Position numbers and translations under genes: made by a program. DNA of 64,000 bases from Acanthopleura granulata (Eukaryota > Mollusca > Polyplacophora > Chitonida > Chitonidae). Under the pieces are notes generated by a model. That model had not been told where the DNA came from, searched no databases, and saw nothing but the letters and a program-made list of their open reading frames with translations. The number at the start of each line of letters is the position of its first letter. Position 1 is the first letter of the stretch. Shown here piece after piece: positions 1-12,500 of this stretch. The stretch lies in NCBI GenBank assembly GCA_016165875.1, contig JABBOT010000080.1:34672364-34736363 (forward strand). The letters run 5' to 3'.

Positions 1-1180
1 AAACACCAGATACCGTCTTGCGAAGAGGGTGCAAGTTATGTCAAACGTAACGGTCATTAGGACACGTATTGTACAGATACGTCGCCATGGTAGGAATTGG
101 GGAAAGATACAGGAAATTCCAAAGGAATGGCTTAAACTGAGACTTACTCTCAGTGTAAGGCATAATTTCTCTATAAACAGATGACGTTACCGTTAGCAAC
201 AGACATAACCAACACTACACCATGGGAGAGTTTCGAGTCTTGCTTTTTTTACAATTTGATTATACTCTAAGATACATGCAATGCGGTACAGAGCTTACAT
301 ACATATATACACATGTACGTACATTTCAACCCCAGGGGCCATTTTCACAAAACTTCGCAGGTTACTTTTTTGGTAACTTTTCTCGTCAGAGACATTATCT
401 TGGTTATAGCGCCATAAGAGGGCGTGATTTACGAGAAATGTTACAAAGCTTTGTGAAAGTGGGCCCAGATATATAGCCATGAGGATATCATTTGTTACAC
501 ATGTCATCTGCTTGTTACATAGATCAGTTTATTTGCTGTTTTCATAACTATAAATAAACCCCAAGATAATTTGCATAGAGTTTATTGGACTAAACCCGTC
601 TGAGATATGTTCTCTGACACTGGGTCGTGGTTCGTACAATGTGCTATGGTATACGGTAATCTGATACAGATCCAGCTGAATGTTGAAAGAGGAAAAAATA
701 CTTATATTATAAAAAGGCAAAACTTAATTAAGTAAGAAAGGTGAATTCACCGAAACTATATAAGCGCGAATAAAGTGTGTATCTGAAGTTACGGTCGCCT
801 TCTCGGCGAAGTCAGCACAGGGATAGTGCTATTTTAGCACGTCACACACGTGTTTAAAACTTCGTAGATATGCACGAGAGTCCTTGGCATCAACAAAGCG
901 ATGGCACGTCCGTGACCAGGCCCCGGAAAATCGCATGTGGAGTTACCACAAACAGTATCAAGCACAAGCCAAAAGTGAAAACCAGCTTCCCGCTGCCATG
1001 TCCTGAATTTCCTCCGTTTGTTATTATGTTTCCTGAAGGAGATATGACGAATTGGAAAATGAATGAAATACAGCAATACAAGGCGACAGTCCACTCAAGA
1101 AATGAATATATTTATAACAATTTGGTGAAAATTATAGGCCAGTGGAATGCTGCTTCCGTGCTCCTGTGATTTGCCATACT
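1..1180. other. No supported gene
   Basis: Short ORFs on both strands near 834-1169 overlap each other and show no recognisable domain. Base composition is AT-rich with a GC-richer patch at about 860-1010. Nothing here can be tied to the cadherin's missing 3' end. Confidence 0.5.
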
Positions 1181-1183
1181 TAC

Positions 1184-1316
1184 CGCATCGTATCCTGTAT
1201 TCGCACAGTCGCACTTACATATATCACCAATGAGCTGACCTCCATTATTACACACCATACCGTCACCATACCACAAATTGGACCCGTCAAAAATGTGGAG
1301 AGACATGATGACAACT
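1184..1316 (-). other. Possible EGF-like exon of unknown gene
   Basis: On the minus strand the frame reads NLWYGDGMVCNNGG, DICKCDCANTGYDA, then a strong donor GCG|GTAAGT at 1184/1183. Spacing resembles the EGF-like tail of secreted CAP/CRISP-type proteins. No good acceptor is visible (only AAG at 1317), and this is not the expected next exon of the cadherin, whose order calls for LamG2. Could be a separate gene fragment or chance. Confidence 0.25.
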
Positions 1317-3347
1317 TAATTTCCTTCATTTGTTGGGACTGGTGTTTTCTTGCATGCGGAGAAAATGCAGGTCCTAAATGATGATTTAAACAAGTATATA
1401 ATTATTTTCAGGAGAGCAAATAAGTGATTTCGGATTGAAAGGATCACTTCCGAATTTCTTTTATCAAAGAATAAAGAGTCGGCGAGGTAAGTATAAGGAT
1501 TCTATATGACTTAAGATACTGGTCTCAACCATGGAATGCCAATGGATTCCACATAATGTAAGAGAATGATGTTTGATTTAGATATGAAGAAAGTTTGTGC
1601 TTCGCATTTTAATATGACACAGATCGCACCACTGGGTTTTATTACGCACAGCGTTCGTATGTTTTTCACATGAATTTCACAGCCAATTTATCAAGTGCAT
1701 TGCTCCAAAAGGATGTATTCGGTATTCAATGTACTAAGCGTCGTAATTTTTAACTGAATCAATTATTTGTTCCTCGCGGTTATGAGGTAAGGGGATATAT
1801 TGTGAGTGTTGTGAGTATGCGTGTGGGTCGGGGGGGGGGGAGGAGGTAAGTTGCATCGTCCGGGTTAACTTGTATTGTTAGGGTCAGCTATCTGGTCAGC
1901 TTGACTGCAAATTAAACCGGGGCATTTATCGGCGTGCTGCCGGCGGAGTTTTCCTTGTGTGTTTTTCTCTTCTTTACAACCACAAGATTTGTGAGTGAAT
2001 ATGATTATAATATGGGCTATCAGATATAATCATGTTTATTTATTTATTTATTTGATTGGTATTTCAATATTTCACTTTATACGAAGTTTCACTGAATGGC
2101 ATCATGATGTTTTTATTGTGTAGATTCAACCTAGCACAACAGAATGCTTGATTTCGTGACATTTAAATGATAAAATTGTGTTTACGAACTACAGTCAAAC
2201 CTGTACCTATGGCAACCTGTAAACAGCGTCCATCTGCACTAAGTGGCCACTCTCTGCTGTGACCAAACAATTTTCCATGTTAAATGTCCTGTAATTTGTG
2301 GGCACCTGTCCAACATGTCCATCTGCCAGTATATTTTGCCATCAAATTCTATATCAACCTGTCCTACATGGCCGAATCTTTCAACAGTGATGATGATTGC
2401 AGCACTGGATATTCAAAAATTTCTATATGGCGACCACAGGCTTAGGTAGTTTTTGTAGTGCTTAAAAGTTAAAACCTGCCACTTTGTGAAGACAAGTGAA
2501 GAGTGAAGATTACTGGCCAACTGCAGTGAAAACTACTGTTCTTTAATTAGGCCTAGCTGGTTACAATCCGGACACCCCTGCACTGCTGCTGTGGATTAGC
2601 TCCACGCTGACATCTGAGCTATGAACGCCATAAACAGTGGGCAAACCTGGAAATAATCGGACCTCCTGTCATTCCTGTCGTGAATGGTTTCTTTGACAAT
2701 TTATCTGGCTTGCTTGGCCATTACCTTTGCACGCAAATGGTGATGTGTCTTCATTTTGCTTGGTCAATACATTGCTTGTACCATGGTGTTACACATGGTG
2801 TAACTAATCTTCCTTCACTCTTACATTCTGTTGTTTCACTGGTGATGGCACACATCATTGACTGAATTTTCATACAGCTCAGCACTCTGCTACTTGTAGT
2901 GCAAAACTTTGTTAGAATAGTCATTTATACCTCTGTAGGCCAAACTCGCACATGGCTTTCTAGGGCTTAAAAATGATGGGAAGAAAATTCTCCTGTCATA
3001 CGTGCCCTGACCTGAAACGCTTTCTGTACGCGCCTGTTAAATGCAGGAGGCCAGACCTACCCCACACAACTTGAAAGTTTTGAGTCATTATTTTACTACA
3101 ATTGATACATTTCTATGAAATCTATGTGGCAGAACAGATTAGTGTTTGAAGAATTATGTATAAGATTATTACATACATGTGTAGATTTCCTGTAACTTAA
3201 TTCAGTTTTGATTTGGCTTGGTCTTCACAACCTCTCTTACATGGCCACTTTTTTCGTCTCCCCTCACTGGAGGCACACAACAGGTTTGACTGTTGTACAA
3301 AGACCCAGACAACGCAGTGTTACTGAAGACTGGAGCGGTCAACTGAC
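1317..3347 (-). other. Start of cadherin intron 28; no exon seen
   Basis: From the exon 28 donor leftwards, no LamG2, EGF3, transmembrane or catenin-binding exon is recognisable. The stretch 2200-2450 has a repetitive CCTGTCC/GGCCAC-like texture suggestive of an old dispersed repeat. A short SINE remnant lies at 2034-2085 and a G10 run near 1830. Confidence 0.5.
2034..2085 (-). mobile_element. Short SINE tail fragment
   Basis: tttatttatttatttgattgg followed by tatttcaatatttcacttta, resembling the family's 3' end with a small deletion. Confidence 0.45.
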
Positions 3348-3549
3348 CTTGTGAGCACTTGTCGCCCATCCAGCCTGGTTTACAGATACAGATGGGTGCT
3401 CCCCCGTCTAGCCCACCCTCGCAGATCTCGTTGTCTCCACAGACCAGCCCGTCCACAGCATTCACAGAGCCACAGCTGTCCTCCTCCTGGGGACAGCCGT
3501 CGCGCGTGCCCTCGTGCAGACCCATGTTGCCGATGTGAAGGTCATACAA
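3348..3549 (-). CDS. CadN: Cadherin exon 28: end of LamG, EGF2
   Basis: Acceptor gtgtttgtcag, donor CAAG|GTCAGT; phase 0 in, phase 1 out (residues 2276-2342). It encodes LYDLHIGNMGLHEG, then EGF2: CPQEEDSCG, CGDNEICEGGLDG and CICKPGWMGDKC. If the donor is skipped, the frame stays open for 48 more codons to a TGA at 3202-3204. The next exon should enter at phase 1 with LamG2, and none is found to position 1. Confidence 0.88.
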
Positions 3550-6500
3550 CTGACAAACACAGAAAATACATGTACATCACACTTAGCTACAAAATCTCAC
3601 TGACATCAATTTAATATTTTAGAATAGCAACACCACAGGTGCTGATACAACACTAGATGGAATATTTCCTGTGTGATATTTCAGTGGTATACTTAACATT
3701 TTTTTACGCTCTTCGCCAGCTATATACTCTCATCTATTAGGATACAATCCTTGGAAAAATGTTCTAGTTCCCCCATAACCAATAACATAAGCTATGCCGT
3801 TTATTAATTTAATAAATAAATAACTCTTCTGTCTCTGTCAGTTATAAGGTCAACAATAAGTTTACACTAACTGACATGTGATTTGTTTTTCCACAAAGAC
3901 CAAGACAATTCTCATCCCATACCCAAGATCTGTTTTCTTACCATTCCCAGGTGCCGGAAATTCTTGATGCAGCCACTGAAGTCTGGTGGACTGGGTTGTA
4001 AAAACACAGGGTCAGAGATTGTGCCACCCATCTGAAGCAAGGTGTTGACATTGAGGTACATGTTCTCCCCAGGGGTCCTGCCGGAGGACTCACACGAGCT
4101 GCGGTCTTCACTCGACGACCTCTCATTCTCCGTGATGACCGCCGATCTACAGTCGTCCACTGTCAGGGTGATCACCTGAAAACACAACACAGGAACTCAT
4201 TTATTTATTCCATTCGTGGGGGGGGGGGGGGTGGAAACTAAGGACTTTGAGCACAAAGGTATACTTGGTCTGAATCAAGCAAGCACTGTCTCCGTGAATG
4301 ATAGCAGAAGTATAGAGGCGAGCCACAGAGACTGACAGGATCTAGGTTCAGACCTTACCTTCCCCTCTGATGTTATGTCGATACGATGCCACTTGTTATC
4401 TGCCAGATTCTGATTGGCCACTGTCAGGGTCAGTACGCCAGTGCCATGATCAATATTCAGGAGGGGAGCCCCGTCACGGAGCTGTAGGGAGATGAAGTCC
4501 TTCTGACCGCTGCCATCATCTGGGCCGTTGTAGAAGAGCAGGCCGTTCTGCTGCCGGGTGATGAACTCCAGGCTGGTGCGGCCAAACTCGCACTGGGCCA
4601 GCGCCGGGTACAGGGCCCAGCCATTGCCGCTAAAGCTGTGTTTAGTCTGCTGACACCGCGGCCCATCAAACCCTTCCTCACACTTGCATCTGGGTAGAGA
4701 AAGAATGAAATGTCATGATTACTTTATGATATCAAAACTTTGGCAAAGCTGAAAAGAGAATGTCAACATTGGTGCAAAGCAACAGAAAATATGGTAAAAC
4801 TTGATGATGGTAAAACTTGATGACGGTAAAAGTGGAAACAGAACGGGAAAATAGAGATAGGCAGTAAAAACTGTGGTAAAGATGGAGACAGAATGGAAAT
4901 ATATGTAAGTATGTATGTGTGGGTTTAACCTCGCAGTCAACAATTTTTCAGTCATAAGACATACTGTAGTACATATACTGTGTTTCTTTGTGGCAGGGTG
5001 TGTCCATGCTGCCAAAGTTCTGCCGCCACTGGAACATCATTCCGAAGAAACCAGACATGACACCTCACCCAGTCACATTATACTGACAACGGGCCGACCA
5101 GACCTGTTTCCTTGTCCTAGCCTTTCAGTACTGAGTGCCAAGTGAGGCAGCAACAATGGCCATTTTCAAAGTCTTGGGTATGATTCAACCCAGGAATGGC
5201 AACACAGTGGTAAGCAGTAGAAACTATGGCAAAGATGGAAACAATGTTCCGTATACGATGCAAAGGATGAATAATCAGTATTTCAGACTGAGGTAACCCA
5301 ATACAAAACACAGACAAACTAACCTGATCTCGTTCCAGTGATCGATGTAGCAGGTGCCGCCATTGTAACAGAAGTCACCGTGACACTCTGTGGGGAACTC
5401 GCTGGCTTTACAGGTACAGCCAGAGGCACCCGTTCCATTACAGTAATTGCACTCGGATTTGTAGTAGGCATTCACGCCCACGAACGAGGTGGTGTTGGCG
5501 TAAACTACCAATGGCTGATCGGTCACGATGTACGTGTTGTGGCAGCCATGGTCACAGATCTCGTACAGACATTCATCAGTAGGTACCATTCCCACTGTTA
5601 CACCCACGTTTTGCTCAAACTGAAATGCACAAAAGCAACTTAATTATAAACTGTACGTAATATTATAGTCACCAGCTTTAATATGTTAGAATGTGGTGAA
5701 AAAACTACAAAGAATCGGTATCCCCTAAAAGATATTGCCTTCAAAACTGTATTTTGGCTAGAAAGAAGATTTCTGCCACTGATAGAATGCCCACAGCTAG
5801 CATTTGCACATATGCTCATTTATAATTTGTTTCATGGATGTAAATTATGTGTTTTCCTACACTAGATTGAGAAAAGAGCTGAAAACAACAACAACAACAA
5901 CAGAAACAGAGCGCAAGATGATGAAGAAAACTGGATAATGTTTTTAGACTCACCTCTGCTTTGTTGGTGAGGACTAGACCATCCAGTTTGGAAGGCTTGT
6001 ACCACGGTGAACCATGCGCAGCAAACCTCACATCTGTATGGGCCTTGCCTTCCCGCACACTGAAGATGTCCACATTGCTCTCTGGTACGCCAAGTTTCTC
6101 TGCCAACTCAGTCTTCATCTTGTCGTACTTGCTTCTCTCATATTCACCAAAGCCACCTTTAAGCGCATGAGGCCGTTCCAGGAATTCTTGAGCGCTGATA
6201 CCTGTTAAATAAGTCATCATAAATACCTGGATTTAATATCTATACATAAAGGTGCAGGAAATATCAGGACCTACATCACTGATGGAAAGTTTATTTCACA
6301 CAGTTGAACATCACTCTTGAAATCACATATTTCATATCTTGTGAATTATCATTTTCATCACTCACTGAAACAATATTTATGATATTCAGCCTTTACTATC
6401 CTCAGTGAACTATCGATACCTTGATATGAAGTCAACAGTATCTGTACAAAAAAATTTAAAATGAGTGGTTTAACGCCTACAAAACATAACTATCTTGTTA

Positions 6501-9500
6501 CTTGAAAGCGAATTGTCGCCGTTGATCAATTTTTGTATGCAAACTTGACGCAGTATATCTTACAGGTATCTGAAACAAGGGTCCTAAGTGATTTAGAGAA
6601 TAAAACTCAATATATTTTTCAAAAATTATATTTTTTTCAAGACCGATAGGGTGTTTCGAGTTTCGTGTAGCTTTTTGTTCTCTACACGTTTATCTGCCCT
6701 TGATGTCCTTTAGTGTATGGAAACCGGTAATACTCACTAAATACATTTTATAGATTGCATCGCTTTCTTTATATCACAGTTAAAGCATTAGTTTACATAA
6801 AGTCAAAAATAGAACCGGGACAGTTCATGTTTAATATGCCATTCCAGTCCCATGAGAAACTGGAGAGAAACATTAAAATGACATGAAAGAAATCCTTACG
6901 AACAAATCTATCATCATGGTTCAAAAGTTAAGGCTCTTTAAGAAAAATATCATTTTACTGAAATAAGTAATCTGTTGTGAAGCTGTATAAATGTTCTGCA
7001 TCAAGAATGAATGATTATGGTTCTGCTTCACCTCAGCAACTCTGCAACTCTTTCTCGGCAAGTCCATATCAAATGCAGCTGAATAAAATATAACTACATT
7101 ATTGCTTTACAAAAATGGAGGTGAAACCAAGATCATACAGATCTAAGGGAAAGTGAAAGTGGTGTTACTGACCATCCAGCCTCACGGAGCCAGAGCTGTA
7201 GACTGCCTCAGCTGGGATGCCCTTGACGATCACTCGCACCTCAGAGTTATGGCTCTTGTTGAACACTTCGTCATACACAGCCACCTCGAAGCTGTACATT
7301 CCCTCTGGAGGCTTGCCGCTCATCTTAACCATCCCGCTATTTGTGTCCACGCTGTTCAGAAATCACATCCGCCAAGTAAGTAAAGAGTCACTCATTAGTG
7401 ATCTGATGAGGTGATCTGATCTGTATGTATGCCTCATGGATGTACACGTACATCCAAAAACAACCTTTTTGCCTTTCAGACAATCATCTGTTTACTTGGT
7501 ACAAAGCAACTTTCAGTTTGATTTCCAAATATCTGCATAAAAAGTTTAATAGATTTGCCAGAAACTGTTAAGCTCCTGGAAAGTAAAAATAAGCAGTTCT
7601 TGTCATAGGGAAATAAATCAAGTTGTTCCCTATCTACATGTCTCACCTGAAATACTCCGGAATGGTGCCAAGCACAGTGTACTGCTTATCCCCCACGTCC
7701 CAGTCGTCAGGATCCTTGGCATACACACGCCCTATTTCAACATCCTCCAAAGCGCTGAAACCTGAAAACAACAAACAACCTATTAGCATTAGACAAAGAA
7801 CCTTTGCATACACACGCCCTATTTCCTCATTTTCCATGGCGATAGAACCTTAAAACAACAAGCCTCCTATAGCATTAGACAAAGATTTCAATTCTAGACA
7901 CAGTATGGTGTGGTTTCTGCATGGTACCTGTTGTTTCTTGAAACACACTGCATGTTACCAGAACAGGAGCTAACAAAAGGGATACAGATCATAAGAAATT
8001 TGTAACTAATAACAAAATTCAATATGATACCATCTTGTATTTTATCAGTAAGACTGGCAAAATAAACCCAGCCAACACATTTTCTCCAAAAATCTTCAAC
8101 ACCCTGTCTTTAAATCTTTAAAGTCATTACTTGGGGAGTAAAACAGCTCTTATCTCTAACATAGGGCTGCAGACTCGCCTCTGACTCTTACCAGACTCCT
8201 GATTTTATTTATTTATTTCACTGGAGATTTACATTGCTTTCAAAAACGTTTTACTTATACAGAGAGGCCAGAATTACTGTGGAAAACCCAGTAGAACCCT
8301 GGGGGAAACCCAAAACCATCTGCAGTTTGCCTAGGCTCTGGAGATGTGGTCTACTGGTTGATGGCTACAGGCAGGTCTGGCCTAAATACCTTCATACGAG
8401 TAGACAAAGATTTCCTTCAGTCCAGGCTCATGTTCATTGTCATTCTTATCCTTGATGACAATCTTTAGCATGTTCGTGCCGGTCATCACTGGCTCTCCAC
8501 TATCCCACATCACGATCGGCATCTGGTATTCCTTCTGCGTTTCTCGGTCAAACCGCTTGTACATTGTGAATATGCGAGCAAAGCCGTCAGGCTTTGCTGC
8601 ACCTGGAAAAAGTCATGGATGACAGACACATGAAACACTCCTTCGCCGCTAAGTCCATACACAGGTAAAACAGGTGAATTTACTGAAATAAGTTAACAGT
8701 TTTGCTTTTAAATACGGATTCATTTTTCATTTGATTCATCAATATTTTAACTCATACAACAAATCAAAGTAACTCATCAAATACCTGACAATCCTTAATG
8801 GCAAAGGCCCTGTCTCATGAAGAGACAGCTAACCCTCAGATGGTCATGACATTCTTTAACAATATGTTATTTAAAACTCCCTGAATTTATTTGATTTGTT
8901 TTTATCTTACCAGTACTTTATTATGTGGAAACAGAATCAGGCTGAGACCAGGCCTCATTAAAACTAAGTCAGAGGTCTCCACTTACGTCTTTCGAATGTC
9001 ATGTTGAAGAAGTCACAGGTTGGGTTCTCAGCACAGGGGCAGGCGTAGTTACAGGGCAGGGTGAAGTAGAACGGAGGGCCGTTGCTGGGTATATCTGGGT
9101 CCTCTGCCTCTATCAGCTCAGGCCATCGCTGTATCGCCTCCACTTCCTCCTCAAAATACACCACATAATCCTTAGCAAAGCGTGGGGCGTTGTCGTTGAC
9201 TTCCTGAACTGTGATCAGTAGAACCGCCGTGCCGGTCCTCTGCGGGGTTCCTGAAGGGGGGGGGGGTGCCAAAAAGATGTGGTTAGTTACAATATGACAA
9301 GGATATTCAACAATACAACATAACCCTCAATAGGTCCTGTGCTAGCAAAATCACAGAACAACCAACTACAACCTAACATAAAGCAGCTTCAACCCCTGCA
9401 ATAAAACCATACTTCAATGGTGAATAAACTGACTGTTTTAATTTCAATTAATGACAAAATAGACAAACCTGTACTCAACAGAACCGTTGAGACAAAATTT

Positions 9501-12500
9501 TCAACACACAGATAAATGCCATTATTTTTAGGGATGAACCAGCAATTGGTTAGATGATTAAGAGTTGGCTTCAACCACGAGATCCGACTGGGCAGAGAAA
9601 AAATTGGTTCAGCCAGTCTACGCACTTTCAGCCACTTTCACTAATCTTCATAAAGCGATTTCTCTTCATTTTTCTGGTTAATCACGATGCCTTACGGTGC
9701 TATAACCTAGACGAGGTCTTTTATGAGACAGTTACAAAAAAAATTGAGGTGCAAAATTTTAGGTCATACATTGTAATTAAATAACAGCTCAATGATTGAC
9801 ACATGCAATTTGAGTATTTAGTAAACATCAAAGCAGAAGCCATACAGAAGCCGAGTTAGTTTGACTAACTCTACAATGTACATAACCCAATTAAAACTGT
9901 TGGATTTTTGCAAGAAATTTTAGGTCATTTACAACGATTAAGTGTCAGTCCAACCTACTGTTACTGAAAACATGTGGAAAAAGTACATGTGTGTACAATG
10001 CTTTAAAGGATATCTGAATAATGTTGCCTTGATTGAAACATGCCTTCCGGAAAGAAAGCACGAGAAGCTGAAACAAATTGTAGTTTAGATGTTGTCATGT
10101 TTGGTGTAGGTGGATTCCCTGTGTGCTCGTTGAATCCTGTAAAATTTGGTGAAACCTTACATGAAATTGTTGGGAGGGTGAAGTCCGTGAAAAGACTGCC
10201 ATCACGTGACTTTCAGGTTACATTCTCTGACAGGGACCAGGTCAAGCGTTGGCTTAGGCTGACTTCAGTAATGGGCAAAGACATACAGTGCTGCCAGCCA
10301 TCCATGTCGTCATGTAAGGGTGTCATATATCGTGTTGGAGAAAGTGTAACAGCTTGTTTAAGTGGCATTTAGAAGTTGGGGTGGAAGTACACTGGAACAT
10401 GTCTTCCTTATGGATATACAACTTCTTGGTTTATTATCACGACGTTTCGATGTAGATACTAACATCTACATCGAAACGTCGTGATAATAAACTAAGAAGT
10501 TGTATATCCATAAGAAAGACATGTTCCAGTGTAAAGTGTAACAGCTTTGGAAATCCAGGTGGCTTTACGTAAAGAGAAATGCATTAAAGCTGGACGGATG
10601 AAAAATGGTAAAGATCGTCAGGTATCATCTTGCATTTTGCTGGGATGTATTGTTAGGATTTGAGAAATTTACTGTAAAGCGTTATATGCCCCCTGTGTTG
10701 AGATGTTTCCGTTACTAGCGCCTAAATCATACGTCGAAATCTTGTAGAGGTTCCTCTCGCTGCTTTCGCTGTGGTGGCTCTCATGACTATGAGCAATGTC
10801 CAAACAAAGACTCCCCCAAATGTGTCAAGTGTGAAGGTAGCCATAAAGCTGCTTATGGCGGCTGCCCTGCCAGGAAGGAGGCAAGTAAGGCTCGGTATAT
10901 CAGAATTACCGAGAATGTTTCGTACTCCGCAGCTTTAAAATCTGTCCGCAACGCTCGTCCCGAACACACTTATCCCGCTCATGTACAGTTCGACCAAAAC
11001 AATGGAGAGTGTTCCCAGGCACCTAGAGGCCTTGAGCGTGTGCCACACCTGAAACCACTTATCCCTAAACTCAGACCACAAACTAATTCTACTGGCGTAC
11101 AGACTGACAATGACATGGTTATTCAGATGGACTAGTGTTCGGATGTTACCCTCGCGAATGTTGTGGCAATGATAACAGAAATTTTATTTCATTGTGCTGA
11201 AGTTCCTAAGAACTCGGAAGTCATCAGTTCCATCGCTGACTGTGCTCGTCGCCATCTTGGTAGTGAGACCTGTGTTCTCTCAGAGCTTGTGGCTCTGTTG
11301 AAGCAAAGAAAAATCGTTGGCAAATAATGGATTATACAAGAAATCTAAAAATCAGTGTGTTCATATTTCTCACGATGGCTTTCTGTATACTGCATAAAAC
11401 ATATTCAATCTTTGTTTATTCATGGTCAAGAATTCAAAGTTTTCATAGCTGATCTTAATGTTGAGCCTGATGTCTCCAAGAAACATTTCTTAAACCTAAG
11501 TATAACCTTACATTCCCAGGATATGCCATAAAAAGAACTGACAGAATTGGTATGGCCAGAGGTGGGCTGGCTATGTTAATGAAAAGTGGTATTTCATTCA
11601 CGGAAATTTACTTCCCAGAATTTCGCAGTATTGATGTCCAGGGATTTCAAATTTTCCTTACAAAGGGACGGGTCGTGAATGTTGTAAACCTATACAACGC
11701 TTGTAACAGACTAGATATTTCTGAGCTCAGTGCCATTGTATCGACTGCTAAGGGCCCTAAAATAATTTGTGGTGATTTTAATGCACATAATGTGTTGTGG
11801 GGTAGCTTATCAACTGATGCCAATGGTTCTATAGTTGAAGACTTCATCGAAGATAATGAACTAATTATGTTAAATGACGGATGTGAAACAAGACTCGACG
11901 TCCGCTCTGGCAAGTTATCTGCCCTTGATTTGACTTTGTGTTCCAACGAGTTATGTCCTGATTTGTCATGGTATGTTTACTACGATTCACCTAATGGATG
12001 TGATCACTACCCTGTGGTTGCTACCTTTGAGGTTTCACCACACTATAATGATGTAGATAACCAGCCTGGAAGGAAAATACAAAGAGCTGATTGGAATACC
12101 TATGCCATTGAATGCTTGTCGTCACTGAATGAGTCTGTTGTTTCTGATAACATTGATCTATTTACTGACAACATTATAGGCGCTATCAACTCTGCAGCCA
12201 GTGTCTCCATCCCGAAGTCTTCAGGGGCGGTCTGGTCGAAGCCCCCAGTTCCATGGTGGACGACAGTGTGTGCTGATGTCGTACGTCAGCGTAAGAGAGC
12301 TAAGAACAGAGCGTCTCACACCCGTCTGATTCAACGATATGGTTTTTTTTTTATCGGAAATGTAAGGCTATTGCACAGCGTACAATCAAGCAAGCCCAGA
12401 AAGCCTATTGGCGAAAGTACTGCTCTGGCATTACTAGTTCAACACCACTAAAGAGAGTATGGACCCAGGTAAAGACAGTAAGTGGTGCTAAGAAGTCTAA

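Noticed and set aside
870..1169. Plus-strand 99-codon ORF (MHESPWHQQ...)
   Set aside because: Overlaps equally long minus-strand ORFs; no domain, no splice context.
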